Assembly: GCA_021811145.1 (NCBI GenBank)
Contig: JAJZPN010000003.1
Span: 45,193 to 109,192, forward strand
Origin: Pseudomonadota bacterium
GTDB taxonomy: Bacteria > Pseudomonadota > Gammaproteobacteria > Burkholderiales > Ferrovaceae
Length of the DNA: 64,000 bases
Direction of reading: 5' to 3'
Position 1 is the first letter of the stretch. Every line of letters begins with the position of its first letter. The notes under the pieces are model-generated. The model was not told the DNA's origin, did no database searches, and saw nothing but the letters and a program-made list of their open reading frames with translations. The translations under genes were made by a program, and so were the position numbers. This document shows positions 1 to 9,557 of the stretch, piece by piece.

Positions 1-1
1 A

Positions 2-268
2 TATGATCAAGCGCGCGCCACTGAATTATGGGTTGCCGCCTTGGAATTTGCTGTGCAATGTTTGAAACCAAATGGCCAGTTTTTAGTCAAAGTTTTTCAT
101 GGCATTGATTTTGAAGACTTTGTCAGGTTAATGCGTGCTGTATTTGTCACAGTTCAAACGCGCAAGCCCGCTGCGTCCAGGGATCGATCTACGGAAGTGT
201 ATTTGTTGGGAAAAACCCTACGGGAGGATGCGCAAAGCGCTCTCGATAGGTATTTAGGGGCTGAATAA
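2..268 (+). CDS. rlmE: 23S rRNA (uridine-2'-O)-methyltransferase RlmE, 3' part
   Basis: C-terminal 88 residues of an FtsJ/RrmJ-type SAM-dependent methyltransferase that methylates U2552 of 23S rRNA. The reading frame is open from the left edge, so the N-terminal half with the SAM-binding motif lies outside the window. The segment LKPNGQFLVKVFHGIDFEDF, followed by VQTRKPAASRDRSTEVYLL, matches the end of the family, including the conserved K-P-x-x-S-R-x-x-S-x-E-x-Y signature. It sits directly upstream of ftsH, the usual rlmE-ftsH order. The true start cannot be seen. Confidence 0.9.
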   Translation, partial: YDQARATELWVAALEFAVQCLKPNGQFLVKVFHGIDFEDFVRLMRAVFVTVQTRKPAASRDRSTEVYLLGKTLREDAQSALDRYLGAE

Positions 269-345
269 ATCAGTTATTTAGTAGTACAATGGATTAACGT
301 GGGGTGTTCCACAGTTAAATTTGTAATGTCTTGGAGGTTGCTGTC

Positions 346-2244
346 TTGAACAATATCTTCAAAAATGTGTTGGCTTGGGTCTTCGTTGGGGTCGTCTTAA
401 TGTTATTGGTTAGCCAATTTCAAGGTCGAACCAGTTCAGGGGAAGTCCTATCCTATTCCGCATTTATTAATGAAATGAAAGCTGGTCACGTTAGCCGAGT
501 AGTAATCGATGGTCATGCTCTGCGTGGTGAGAAAACAGACGGTAAATCTTTTACCACTTATACCCCATCAGATCCATGGATGGTCAGTGATTTATTAAAG
601 TATGGCGTCAATGTGTCAGCCAAACCTGAGGAAGAGCCCTCAGTGTTCATGAATCTCTTGATGTCATGGTTCCCTATGCTGCTATTGATTGCGGTATGGA
701 TTTTCTTTATGCGACAAATGCAAGGTGGTGGACGAGGCGGCGCATTTTCATTTGGTAAAAGCCGAGCGAAAATGCTCGATGAAAACACCAATCCAGTCAC
801 TTTTGCTGATGTAGCAGGGGTTGACGAAGCCAAAGAAGAAGTGGGCGAATTGGTTGAGTTTTTACGTGACCCCAGCAAGTTTCAGAAACTAGGCGGTAAG
901 ATCCCACGTGGTGTTTTAATGGTGGGGAATCCTGGTACAGGTAAAACTCTGTTAGCTCGTGCTATTGCAGGAGAGGCTAAAGTCCCTTTCTTTAGTATTT
1001 CAGGCTCAGACTTTGTGGAAATGTTTGTCGGAGTTGGTGCAGCGCGTGTTCGTGATATGTTTGAACAGGCTAAGAAAAATGCCCCTTGTATCGTTTTTAT
1101 TGATGAAATTGATGCAGTTGGTCGTCAACGCGGTGCCGGTCTTGGCGGTGGCAATGATGAACGTGAACAGACCTTGAACCAGTTACTGGTTGAAATGGAT
1201 GGTTTTGAAGGCACTTCAGGTGTTATTGTGATTGCTGCCACTAACCGTCCTGACGTCCTTGACCCAGCGCTTCTTCGTCCCGGTCGATTTGATCGTCAAG
1301 TGGTGGTTCCACTGCCTGATATTCGCGGTCGTGAACAAATTCTAATGGTTCATATGCGTAAAGTGCCTATCGCACCTGATGTCAAAGCTGACATCATTGC
1401 TCGTGGTACGCCAGGTTTTTCAGGGGCTGACTTAGCCAACCTCGTTAACGAAGCAGCGTTATTTGCAGCACGCTTTAATAAGCGTTTGGTTGATATGGAT
1501 GATTTTGAGCGAGCCAAAGACAAAATCATCATGGGTGCTGAGCGTCGTTCAATTGTAATGCCTGAAGATGAGCGTCGTAATACTGCTTATCATGAGTCTG
1601 GACACGCAGTGGTAGCGCGTTTATTAAGTAGAACTGACCCTGTACATAAAGTGACTATCATTCCTCGTGGACGTGCACTGGGGGTTACTATGCAGTTACC
1701 CACTGAAGACCGCTACAGTATGAATCGCGATCAGATTTTACAAAACATCTCAGTGCTTTTTGGTGGTCGTATTGCTGAAGAAGTATTTATGAACCAAATG
1801 ACCACAGGGGCCAGTAACGATTTTGAACGCGCCACTGATATGGCTCGTCGTATGGTTACCCAATGGGGGATGTCTGATACCTTAGGACCTATGGTTTATG
1901 GCGAAAACGAGGGAGAGGTGTTCCTTGGTCGTACTGTAACCACACATAAAAATGTGTCTGAATCCACCATGCAAAAAGTGGATACGGAGATCCGCCGCAT
2001 TATAGATGAGCAGTATGCCTTAGCTCGTCATTTGATTGAAAGCAATCGCGACAAAATCGAAGCCATGGCGGCAGCGTTGTTGGAGTGGGAAACCATCGAT
2101 TCAGAGCAAATCGAAGATATTATGGAAGGTCGTCCCCCACGTCCTCCCAAACCCACCGCTACGCAAAAAGCGCCACCAAAAAATCCAACAGGAACTTCTG
2201 GGGCAACTATTGGGCATACCACCCGACCTGCTGAAGAAGTGTAA
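346..2244 (+). CDS. ftsH: ATP-dependent zinc metalloprotease FtsH
   Basis: Membrane-anchored AAA+ protease that degrades misfolded membrane proteins and regulators such as sigma-32 and LpxC. Visible are an N-terminal membrane segment (about residues 5-25), a periplasmic stretch, a second membrane segment (about 104-125), Walker A GNPGTGKT (about 194-201), Walker B IVFIDEID, the second region of homology with R-P-G-R-F-D, and the zinc site HESGH (H416, E417, H420). I place the start at TTG 346. An in-frame TTG at 331 is possible, but TTGGAGG at 331-337 is a strong ribosome binding site for 346, and M-NNIFKN fits the family N-terminus. This gives 632 residues. A terminator follows directly. Confidence 0.96.
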   Translation: MNNIFKNVLAWVFVGVVLMLLVSQFQGRTSSGEVLSYSAFINEMKAGHVSRVVIDGHALRGEKTDGKSFTTYTPSDPWMVSDLLKYGVNVSAKPEEEPSVFMNLLMSWFPMLLLIAVWIFFMRQMQGGGRGGAFSFGKSRAKMLDENTNPVTFADVAGVDEAKEEVGELVEFLRDPSKFQKLGGKIPRGVLMVGNPGTGKTLLARAIAGEAKVPFFSISGSDFVEMFVGVGAARVRDMFEQAKKNAPCIVFIDEIDAVGRQRGAGLGGGNDEREQTLNQLLVEMDGFEGTSGVIVIAATNRPDVLDPALLRPGRFDRQVVVPLPDIRGREQILMVHMRKVPIAPDVKADIIARGTPGFSGADLANLVNEAALFAARFNKRLVDMDDFERAKDKIIMGAERRSIVMPEDERRNTAYHESGHAVVARLLSRTDPVHKVTIIPRGRALGVTMQLPTEDRYSMNRDQILQNISVLFGGRIAEEVFMNQMTTGASNDFERATDMARRMVTQWGMSDTLGPMVYGENEGEVFLGRTVTTHKNVSESTMQKVDTEIRRIIDEQYALARHLIESNRDKIEAMAAALLEWETIDSEQIEDIMEGRPPRPPKPTATQKAPPKNPTGTSGATIGHTTRPAEEV

Positions 2245-2257
2245 TTGTGTCTCACAA

Positions 2258-2287
2258 CAATCCCGGTAATACCGGGATTGTTTTTTC
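2258..2287 (+). terminator. Rho-independent terminator after ftsH
   Basis: A perfect 10-bp stem (CAATCCCGGT at 2258-2267 with ACCGGGATTG at 2271-2280) and a 3-nt loop, followed by six T. It lies 13 nt after the ftsH stop and 14 nt before folP. It should separate ftsH from folP-glmM, at least in part. Confidence 0.93.
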
Positions 2288-2300
2288 TATTTAGCTAATC

Positions 2301-3116
2301 ATGTTGACTACTCAATGGACCACTCAACCCAAGGTGATGGGTATTATCAATGTCACTCCTGATTCCTTTTCTGATGGAGGACGATTTAATCATATTGATC
2401 AAGCCCTAGCTCATGCCTACACGCTCATTGAAGAGGGGGCTGATATGCTTGATATTGGTGGAGAATCAACACGCCCTGGTGCAGATCCCGTCAGTATTGA
2501 GGAAGAAATAAACCGTGTATTACCAGTGGTGCAGGCACTCAAAGGCTGCGGCGTCCCTCTATCAATTGATACCAGACATCATGAATTGATGGAAAGAGTA
2601 CTGGATGTGGGAGTGGAGATGATTAACGATGTGACCGCCTTAATTGATCCTCTCGCAGTTGAATGCTGTCGAAAAGCAGAGGTTAAGGTGTGCATCATGC
2701 ATATGCAAGGTGAACCTAATACTATGCAACATAAACCGCATTACACGAATGTGGTTGAAGAGATTTATGACTTTTTAACCAAGCGTGTTAATGAGCTTGT
2801 TGCAGCAGGAATAAATAGAGATAAAATTTATATTGATCCAGGATTTGGTTTTGGTAAGACAGTGGATCATAATTTGAAATTACTACAACAATTATCACGT
2901 TTTAGAGAATTGGGTTGTCCCTTATTAATTGGTGTGTCACGTAAAAGTTTTCTGGGAAAGGTGACCAATACCAACATTAACGAGCGTATGGTTCCTAGCG
3001 TTGTTGCTGCTCTCTGGGCAGCACTCTCTGGTGCTGACATATTGCGTGTGCATGATGTTAAACAAACCAAACAAACTCTAACAATGTGGCAAGCGATGGC
3101 TGAGGGAGAATTCTGA
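2301..3116 (+). CDS. folP: Dihydropteroate synthase
   Basis: Condenses 6-hydroxymethyl-dihydropterin diphosphate with p-aminobenzoate to give dihydropteroate, the sulfonamide-sensitive step of folate synthesis in the cytoplasm. The 271-residue TIM barrel carries the family signatures [16 protein letters not shown] near the N-terminus, [11 protein letters not shown], the [11 protein letters not shown] loop, [10 protein letters not shown] and GVSRKSFLG. The length is normal. ATG 2301 lies just after the ftsH terminator. The stop is 2 nt before glmM, so folP and glmM are probably cotranscribed, as in many proteobacteria. Confidence 0.96.
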   Translation: MLTTQWTTQPKVMGIINVTPDSFSDGGRFNHIDQALAHAYTLIEEGADMLDIGGESTRPGADPVSIEEEINRVLPVVQALKGCGVPLSIDTRHHELMERVLDVGVEMINDVTALIDPLAVECCRKAEVKVCIMHMQGEPNTMQHKPHYTNVVEEIYDFLTKRVNELVAAGINRDKIYIDPGFGFGKTVDHNLKLLQQLSRFRELGCPLLIGVSRKSFLGKVTNTNINERMVPSVVAALWAALSGADILRVHDVKQTKQTLTMWQAMAEGEF

Positions 3117-3118
3117 TA

Positions 3119-4462
3119 ATGGCAAGACGCTACTTTGGTACAGATGGTATTCGCGGGCGTGTGGGACAATCTCCTATTACCCCTGATGTTGTTTTACGCT
3201 TAGGTTTTGCTGCGGGTAAAGTACTAACGCAGTCCACGCACACTCATAGTTCACGTCCTCGAGTGGTTATCGGTAAAGATACCCGGGTATCGGGTTATAT
3301 GTTGGAGTCTGCCCTCGAAGCGGGTCTGTCAGCAGCAGGTGTAGATGTATTATTGGTGGGTCCCATGCCAACTCCCGCAGTGGCCTACTTGACCAAAGCG
3401 CTACGCTTACAGGCCGGTATTATGATTAGCGCCTCTCATAACCCTTACCATGATAACGGTATTAAATTCTTTTCTGCAGAAGGGGAGAAGCTCCCTGATG
3501 CGGTAGAGCAGGCTATAGAAGAAGAGTTAGAGCGTCCCTTAGCGTGTCTTGAGTCCCATTTACTAGGGCGCGTTAAACGTATTGATGATGCTCCCGGTCG
3601 CTATATTGAGTTTTGTAAAAGTACATTCCCCAGTCAACTTGATTTAAAAGGAATGAAACTGGTGGTGGATTGTGCTCATGGCGCCACCTATCATGTGGCG
3701 CCACTTGTTTTTCATGAGTTGGGTGCTGAAGTGGTCACCATAGGTAACCAACCCAATGGATTAAATATTAATGATGAAGTAGGGGCAACTGCTCCTCAAC
3801 TATTACAAGATAAAGTAATTGAACACCACGCTGATTTAGGGATTGCTTTGGATGGCGATGGCGATCGTTTGATCATGGTTGATCGAGCAGGTCGTCTTTA
3901 TGATGGTGATGAGTTGTTGTTTGCTATTGTGAAAGACCGTCAGGCACGTCAACAGTTACAAGGGGGTGTGGTGGGCACACTGATGACTAATCTGGCTGTA
4001 GAAAATGCTTTCAAAGAATTAAGTATTCCCTTCTTTAGAGCTAAAGTGGGGGATCGCTATGTGCTTGAAGCGCTCACTCAGCATGGTTGGCTTTATGGCG
4101 GTGAAAATTCAGGACATATTCTCTGTTTAGATAAACACACAACAGGCGATGGGATTGTCTCTGCCTTACAAGTGTTAGCAGCCCTTAAATATCAACGTTG
4201 CTCCTTATCGGAGTGGTTGGGATCCTTAAGCTTATACCCGCAAATATTAATAAATGTGCCCACTCCACAAGGATTTAAATTAACTGAGAGTGCTCGTGTT
4301 TGGTCAGTTGTGAAAGAGGCGGAGCAGGATCTTAAGCATCAAGGTCGAGTATTATTGCGCCCCTCAGGGACCGAACCTGTGGTACGCGTAATGGTTGAAG
4401 GGCAAGATGAGGGTAAGGTCAATCACTGGGCGCAATATATCGCGCAACACGTGATGAGTTAA
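3119..4462 (+). CDS. glmM: Phosphoglucosamine mutase
   Basis: Interconverts glucosamine-6-phosphate and glucosamine-1-phosphate on the way to UDP-GlcNAc for peptidoglycan and lipopolysaccharide. The N-terminus [16 protein letters not shown] is diagnostic. The phosphorylated serine lies in the ISASHNP motif (Ser106), the metal loop is DGDGDR, and the C-terminal phosphate-binding loop is RPSGTEP. At 447 residues the length is typical. It starts 2 nt after folP and ends 5 nt before the convergent sixA. Confidence 0.97.
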   Translation: MARRYFGTDGIRGRVGQSPITPDVVLRLGFAAGKVLTQSTHTHSSRPRVVIGKDTRVSGYMLESALEAGLSAAGVDVLLVGPMPTPAVAYLTKALRLQAGIMISASHNPYHDNGIKFFSAEGEKLPDAVEQAIEEELERPLACLESHLLGRVKRIDDAPGRYIEFCKSTFPSQLDLKGMKLVVDCAHGATYHVAPLVFHELGAEVVTIGNQPNGLNINDEVGATAPQLLQDKVIEHHADLGIALDGDGDRLIMVDRAGRLYDGDELLFAIVKDRQARQQLQGGVVGTLMTNLAVENAFKELSIPFFRAKVGDRYVLEALTQHGWLYGGENSGHILCLDKHTTGDGIVSALQVLAALKYQRCSLSEWLGSLSLYPQILINVPTPQGFKLTESARVWSVVKEAEQDLKHQGRVLLRPSGTEPVVRVMVEGQDEGKVNHWAQYIAQHVMS

Positions 4463-4467
4463 AGGTC

Positions 4468-4923
4468 TTACACCATATCAGGATTGAGTACAGCACGTAA
4501 CACCACCTGCGGGTGATGATTACGCTCGCGATAGGTGAGCCACCATATAGCTCCTTTTTTAATACTCCAATTGTCTTTTTTACCAGAAAGTAATAATGAG
4601 GCCACTTGGCCTAGAGTAGGTTGATGGCCTACAATCACCACAGGTAAGGGAGAGTGGGGCCACTGTGCGGCACGAATGATGTCTTCTGCGTGACTGCCCA
4701 CTGCCAGTAGGCGATTGGTTTCAATGGTATGGTTTAGTGCCTTGGCCGTGCTTTGTGTGCGCTTGGCTGGGCTCACTATTAATCTATAGTTATGATCAGA
4801 TAACGATTGACTGAGCCATTTCGCTACCCGTTGCGCTTGATCTTCACCGCGGCTAGTAAGTGCTCTTAAATGGTCTGGTGAACCCTCTTCTGCTTCAGCG
4901 TGACGCCATAAGATTAAATCCAT
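4468..4923 (-). CDS. sixA: Phosphohistidine phosphatase SixA-like
   Basis: A histidine-phosphatase superfamily protein of 151 residues. The N-terminal MDLILWRHAEAEEG contains the catalytic R-H pair (Arg7, His8). SPAKRTQSTAK supplies the second arginine motif, and VVIVGHQPTLGQ the second catalytic histidine. SixA proteins dephosphorylate phosphohistidine in phosphorelay or PTS proteins. The substrate here is inferred only from the family. It is the second gene of a leftward pair, 29 nt downstream of ppk, which places it with polyphosphate metabolism. Confidence 0.85.
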   Translation of the reverse strand: MDLILWRHAEAEEGSPDHLRALTSRGEDQAQRVAKWLSQSLSDHNYRLIVSPAKRTQSTAKALNHTIETNRLLAVGSHAEDIIRAAQWPHSPLPVVIVGHQPTLGQVASLLLSGKKDNWSIKKGAIWWLTYRERNHHPQVVLRAVLNPDMV

Positions 4924-4952
4924 TATCGTCTCCTGGTATTCAACATAAGATA

Positions 4953-7034
4953 TTACGATTTATTCGCATCATAACGATTGAGTAAATAATGATGAACATC
5001 AAAGCCCTTACCGCTGCGTGGTTGACGCTGATGATAGGTACCATTGCCATCCATTTGCCAGGCGCGTAGGGTGTCGCGTAAATAAGGTTTTAGCCCCTCA
5101 TTCACTACTCGTTTTTTAATGGTGTTATCTAGAATAGGAACACATACTTCAATACGTCTAAAGAAATTTCTTTCCATCCAATCGGCACTTGATATATAAA
5201 CAGTTTCATCGAGATCATGATGAAAATAAAAGATACGATGGTGTTCAAGAAAGCGACCAATAATAGAAAACACGCGGATGTTCTCTGATAAATTTTTTAC
5301 TCCAGGACGCAGTAAACATACCCCGCGCACAATTAAATCTACTTTTACTCCTGCCTGTGAAGCGTGATACAACTCTTGAATAATCATGGGTTCAGTGAGC
5401 GAATTCATTTTTGCAATAATATGCGCAGGGCGTCCTGCTCGAGCAATGCTAATCTCTCTTTGAATGGCATTAATGAGCTCAGGGTGGAGTGTAAAGGGAG
5501 ATTGAAAGAGATGCTTCAGTGGAGCATGTTTGCCTAACCCAGTGATCTGTAAAAACACCTCATTGACATCACTGGTAATCCCTTCATGGGCAGTGAGTAA
5601 GCCAAAGTCAGTATAAATTTTAGTGGTCTTTGAGTGGTAGTTACCCGTTCCTAAGTGAACATAACGTTTCAGCACACCGTTTTCTCGACGAATGACTAAA
5701 GCCATTTTGGCGTGTGTTTTAAAACCATACACACCGTACACCACGTGCGCTCCAGCTTCTTCTAATTTAGACGCCCAGTTGATATTAGCCTCTTCATCAA
5801 AGCGCGCTAGAAGCTCCACCACCACAGTGACTTCTTTACCTTGGTGTGCGGCATCAATTAACGCTTCAATTAATTCCGAATCAGTCCCTGCTCGATACAC
5901 CGTTTGTTTAATAGCGAGTACCTGTGGGTCTTGTGCGGCGGCAGCAATAAAATCTACTACCGAAGAGAAGGATTGAAAGGGGTGATGAAGTAGAACATCT
6001 TTTTTCCTGAGAGAGGTAAAGATATCACTATTCTTACCACTTAATTCCTTGGGGTTATTTTGATTGAAGCGTGGAAAACGCAGGTCAGGGCGATCCACCA
6101 TATCCGCCACTTGCATCAAGCGCACCAGATTCACTGGACCATTCACACGATACAAGTCGCGTTCTGACAAGTCGAAGGTATGTAACAAAAAAGAGGCCAT
6201 ACTATCAGAACAGTTTTCTGCTACTTCTAAGCGAACTTCATCACCAAACTGACGGTGACTTAATTCTCCTTCAAGAGCTAAACGTAAATTTTTAGCGTCT
6301 TCCTCTTCAAGAAATAATTCACTGTTGCGGGTAACACGAAATTGATAACAGCCATTGACGGTCATCCCTTGAAATAGCTCACCCACATTGGCATGCAAAA
6401 TTGAGGATAGAAAAATAAAACCATAAGGACAACCGGCGATTTTTTCTGGTAAACGAATAAAACGAGGGAGGCTGCGTGGTGCTTGCACAACAGCATGGGT
6501 GGCATTGCGACCAAATGCATCTACACCGCTTAACTCCACGGCAAAATTTAAACTTTTATTGAGAATACGTGGAAATGGATGGGCAGGATCTAATCCAATA
6601 GGGGTTAATACGGGGAAAATCTCACGGAAAAAATAGTCTCTAGCCCAGGCTTTTTGCTCCTCAGTCCAGTGTCCACGACGATGAAAACAAATGCCCTCAT
6701 GAGACAGGCGTGGTAAAATAATATCATTGAGTAGTGCATATTGTTCATCAATGAGTGCATGTGCCTGTTGGCTAACAAGCTCAAATACTTTTTGTGGTGG
6801 TAATCCATCAGGACCGGAAGTAGTAATGCCCTGGTTAATCTGTTGTTTTAACCCAGCGACCCGGATTTCAAAAAATTCATCAAGATTACTACTGACAATA
6901 CATAGGTAACGTAATCGTTCAAGTAGAGGCGTCTCTTCGCTTTGAGCCATATGTAGTACACGGCGATTAAAAGCCAATAAGCCTAATTCTCGATTAAGAA
7001 ATTGTTTTTGAACGGATTGAGGTGAATTTTTCAT
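4953..7034 (-). CDS. ppk: Polyphosphate kinase 1
   Basis: Reversibly transfers the gamma-phosphate of ATP onto inorganic polyphosphate. The 693-residue protein begins with the PPK1 N-terminal domain (FLNRELGLLAFNRRVL). It carries the autophosphorylated histidine in FKTHAKMAL (His441) and the second conserved histidine in YVHLGTGNYHSKT (His460). Their spacing of 19 equals that of His435/His454 in the E. coli enzyme. The phospholipase-D-like C-terminal domains follow. It is divergent from the acyltransferase gene at 7116 and upstream of sixA. Together with ppx and pstSCAB it forms a phosphate-storage neighbourhood. Confidence 0.97.
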   Translation of the reverse strand: MKNSPQSVQKQFLNRELGLLAFNRRVLHMAQSEETPLLERLRYLCIVSSNLDEFFEIRVAGLKQQINQGITTSGPDGLPPQKVFELVSQQAHALIDEQYALLNDIILPRLSHEGICFHRRGHWTEEQKAWARDYFFREIFPVLTPIGLDPAHPFPRILNKSLNFAVELSGVDAFGRNATHAVVQAPRSLPRFIRLPEKIAGCPYGFIFLSSILHANVGELFQGMTVNGCYQFRVTRNSELFLEEEDAKNLRLALEGELSHRQFGDEVRLEVAENCSDSMASFLLHTFDLSERDLYRVNGPVNLVRLMQVADMVDRPDLRFPRFNQNNPKELSGKNSDIFTSLRKKDVLLHHPFQSFSSVVDFIAAAAQDPQVLAIKQTVYRAGTDSELIEALIDAAHQGKEVTVVVELLARFDEEANINWASKLEEAGAHVVYGVYGFKTHAKMALVIRRENGVLKRYVHLGTGNYHSKTTKIYTDFGLLTAHEGITSDVNEVFLQITGLGKHAPLKHLFQSPFTLHPELINAIQREISIARAGRPAHIIAKMNSLTEPMIIQELYHASQAGVKVDLIVRGVCLLRPGVKNLSENIRVFSIIGRFLEHHRIFYFHHDLDETVYISSADWMERNFFRRIEVCVPILDNTIKKRVVNEGLKPYLRDTLRAWQMDGNGTYHQRQPRSGKGFDVHHYLLNRYDANKS

Positions 7035-7115
7035 AAAAGTTTAATAAAAGCTTCACGCTTTAGTAAAGGCAAGGCTACATATTAACGCCATAATTGTGAC
7101 AAAAGGACGTCATTA

Positions 7116-7895
7116 ATGTTTCAGCTTGAAAAAAAATTAGAAATAACCAAACAGCCGCGTTTGGTTTTTCAATATGCCCGATCTGACGCAGATATTCGCG
7201 CAGCCCAAAAGTTACGTTGGCGAGTGTTTGCTGATGAAATGGGAGCGAGCTTGAATAGCCCTGAGCCTGGTGTTGATATGGATTGCTTTGACGAATTATG
7301 CGATCACTTGTTGGCGCGTGATACCAGGACCAATGAAGTGGTGGGGACCTATCGTATTCTTAATGCTAGGCAAGCGGAGAAAGCCGGCGGCTTTTACTCT
7401 GATACCGAGTTTGATTTGACTCGTCTTGCGCATGTGAGAGATCACATTATGGAAGTGGGGCGCGCCTGTGTTCATCCCGATTATCGCAGTGGTGCAACCA
7501 TTGCTGTGTTATGGGCGGGCTTAGCCGATTACATCAAGTCTCATCAAGTTCAGTATTTAATGGGTTGCGCTAGTATCAGTATGATTGATGGTGGGTTTGC
7601 TGCGGCGAATATCTATCGACAATTGGCGGCTCATAACTTGGCGCCTATTGATTGGCGCGTGTTCCCTAAATGTCCTTTACCCCTAGAGCGTCTAGAAAAT
7701 GTCTCAGGGGTGAATGCTGAAGTACCACCGTTAATTAAAGCTTACTTACGTGTGGGTGCTTATGTGTGTGGTGAACCGGCTTGGGATCCTGACTTTAACA
7801 CCGCGGATTGTTTGCTGTTGTTACCCACAGCCAACATGGATCATCGCTACTCCCGTCATTTTATGAAGCAGTCTGTAACTGAAAAGCTTTTATAA
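7116..7895 (+). CDS. OlsB/hemolysin-like N-acyltransferase (GNAT)
   Basis: A 259-residue protein of the acetyltransferase family that includes OlsB, which attaches a 3-hydroxyacyl chain to the alpha-amino group of ornithine during ornithine-lipid synthesis. Visible features are LRWRVFADEMGA near the N-terminus, VGTYRIL, and the conserved EVGRACVHPDYRSG segment that binds the acyl donor, followed by YLMGCASI. In betaproteobacteria such genes often sit beside ppk and ppx, as here. The family link is solid. The exact substrate (ornithine or another amine) is not shown, and no olsA-like partner is adjacent. A terminator follows. Confidence 0.8.
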   Translation: MFQLEKKLEITKQPRLVFQYARSDADIRAAQKLRWRVFADEMGASLNSPEPGVDMDCFDELCDHLLARDTRTNEVVGTYRILNARQAEKAGGFYSDTEFDLTRLAHVRDHIMEVGRACVHPDYRSGATIAVLWAGLADYIKSHQVQYLMGCASISMIDGGFAAANIYRQLAAHNLAPIDWRVFPKCPLPLERLENVSGVNAEVPPLIKAYLRVGAYVCGEPAWDPDFNTADCLLLLPTANMDHRYSRHFMKQSVTEKLL

Positions 7896-7912
7896 TAAGT
7901 CTTAAACAATAG

Positions 7913-7946
7913 AAAAGCCTGGTAAATAATTATTATCAGGCTTTTT
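7913..7946 (+). terminator. Rho-independent terminator after the acyltransferase
   Basis: Stem AAAAGCCTG (7913-7921) pairs with CAGGCTTTT (7937-7945) around an AT-rich loop and ends in a T run. It lies between the OlsB-like gene and ppx, so ppx needs its own promoter in 7947-7986 or depends on read-through. Confidence 0.85.
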
Positions 7947-7986
7947 ATTTGGTAGACTATGGTTTTTATTTTAAGCGAAGTGAGTT

Positions 7987-9465
7987 ATGTCTCATTCGGT
8001 CATTGCTGCTATAGATCTGGGTTCAAATAGTTTTAGACTTGAGGTGGCTCGAGTAGTAAATGGTCAGCTATATACACTTGATGCACTAAAAGAAACCATT
8101 CGTCTGGCAGCAGGCTTAAAAGAAGACAAAACACTAGATCATCCCTCCCAACAACGCGCACTCAACTGTTTGAAACGTTTTTCTGAGCGTATTCGTGGTT
8201 TACCAAGTGGTGCTGTGAGAGTGGTGGGAACCAATACATTAAGGGTAGCCAAAAACGCTGCTCAATTCTTAGCGCAAGCAGAAGCCATATTAGGCGTTCC
8301 CATCGAGATTATTGCAGGTCATGAGGAAGCGCGATTAATTTATATTGGGGTCTCTCATTTTCTGCCACGTACCAATGAAAAACGTCTAGTGGTTGATATT
8401 GGTGGAGGCTCAACTGAATTTATTATAGGTCAGCGCTATCGTCCTCTCGTGGTGGAAAGTCTCTATATGGGTTGTGTCACCTATTCATCACGTTTTTTTC
8501 CTGGGGCGAAAGTCACTCATAAAGCGTTTAAACAAGCTGAGCTCGCAGCGGCCACAGAGTGCCAAGTATTAAAAAAACAATTTAGTGGTCATCAGTGGCA
8601 AGTGGCAGTGGGTTCCTCTGGGACCGCTAAAGCGCTGACGGAGCTGTTAGAGCAAAATGGTTTTCCTGCAGGCCTTATTACAAGGTCAGGTCTTGAGTTT
8701 CTCAAAGAGTGCTTGATTGCGGCAGGGGATACCTATAATTTAAAGCTTCCAGGTTTAAAAAGTGATCGTATTCCCGTGTTGGCAGGAGGTCTTGCCATTA
8801 TGCTCAGTATTTTTAAAGAGTTAGCTATTACTGAGATGGTTACCACAGATTGTGGTTTGCGTGAGGGGGTACTCTATGAAATGTTGGGACGCATAGAGCA
8901 CCAAGAGGATATTCGAGTTGCCACCGTGAATGAATTTGCTCAGCGCTACCATACCGACACCAATCAGGCCATACGCGTTAAACAGTTAGCGTTAAAGTTA
9001 TTTAAGCAATTGGTGGATAAAGAAAACTATCAGCGCTATTCAATTTATTTAGGTTGGGCTGCTCAATTACATGAAATTGGTTTATCCATTGCCCATGCAG
9101 GATACCATCGTCATGCAGCCTACATCATTGATAATGCCGATATGCCAGGTTTTTCTAAGCAAGAACAAGCGATTATTGGTGGCTTGTTACAGGCTCAGAG
9201 GGGTAGGTTAACCAAAGTCCAACAACGAGTGACTAATGAGATTGGTTGGTCAATGATTCTAGCCTTACGCTTAGCCGTTCTCATTCATCGTGATCGTCGG
9301 CAATTAGCAGAACCCAAAATGAGCTTATCCCATAAAACAAAAGGCTATGCTCTAACCATCAGTTTACGTTGGTTGCAACACAACCCCTTAAGTGCTGCGA
9401 ATTTAACCATCGAGGCGCAGCATTGGAGCGAGCTAGGCTATAGCCTAGTTATAGGAAATAAGTAG
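7987..9465 (+). CDS. ppx: Exopolyphosphatase / GppA family phosphatase
   Basis: Hydrolyses terminal phosphates from polyphosphate or, in the GppA branch, pppGpp. At 492 residues it has the actin-like ATPase fold, with AAIDLGSNSFRLEVA as phosphate loop 1 at the N-terminus, the catalytic-glutamate segment GHEEARLIY, and VVDIGGGSTEFI as phosphate loop 2. A C-terminal HD-like helical domain follows (LGWAAQLHEIGLSIAHAGYHRHAAYI). It lies close to ppk but on the opposite strand. The Ppx assignment rests mostly on that context, because Ppx and GppA cannot be told apart by eye. Confidence 0.9.
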   Translation: MSHSVIAAIDLGSNSFRLEVARVVNGQLYTLDALKETIRLAAGLKEDKTLDHPSQQRALNCLKRFSERIRGLPSGAVRVVGTNTLRVAKNAAQFLAQAEAILGVPIEIIAGHEEARLIYIGVSHFLPRTNEKRLVVDIGGGSTEFIIGQRYRPLVVESLYMGCVTYSSRFFPGAKVTHKAFKQAELAAATECQVLKKQFSGHQWQVAVGSSGTAKALTELLEQNGFPAGLITRSGLEFLKECLIAAGDTYNLKLPGLKSDRIPVLAGGLAIMLSIFKELAITEMVTTDCGLREGVLYEMLGRIEHQEDIRVATVNEFAQRYHTDTNQAIRVKQLALKLFKQLVDKENYQRYSIYLGWAAQLHEIGLSIAHAGYHRHAAYIIDNADMPGFSKQEQAIIGGLLQAQRGRLTKVQQRVTNEIGWSMILALRLAVLIHRDRRQLAEPKMSLSHKTKGYALTISLRWLQHNPLSAANLTIEAQHWSELGYSLVIGNK

Positions 9466-9478
9466 AGGGCATGTTTGT

Positions 9479-9496
9479 TTGTAATGAAAGTGTAAC
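9479..9496 (+). promoter_or_regulatory. Candidate Pho box before pstS
   Basis: TTGTAATGAAAGTGTAAC consists of two 7-bp direct repeats (TTGTAAT and GTGTAAC) separated by 4 bp. That is the 11-bp periodicity of PhoB sites (consensus CTGTCAT-N4-CTGTCAC); 12 of 18 positions match. It lies 62 bp before the pstS start. A further CTGTAAC at 9504-9510 may be an extra half site. PhoB binding is inferred. Confidence 0.6.
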
Positions 9497-9557
9497 GATC
9501 GAGCTGTAACCTACGCCTGAAACATTTGTTTTCATCTTTGATTGGAGAGTTTTAAAT

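Noticed and set aside
331..345. Earlier TTG start for ftsH
   Set aside because: TTGGAGG itself is the ribosome binding site for TTG 346, whose protein start matches the family.
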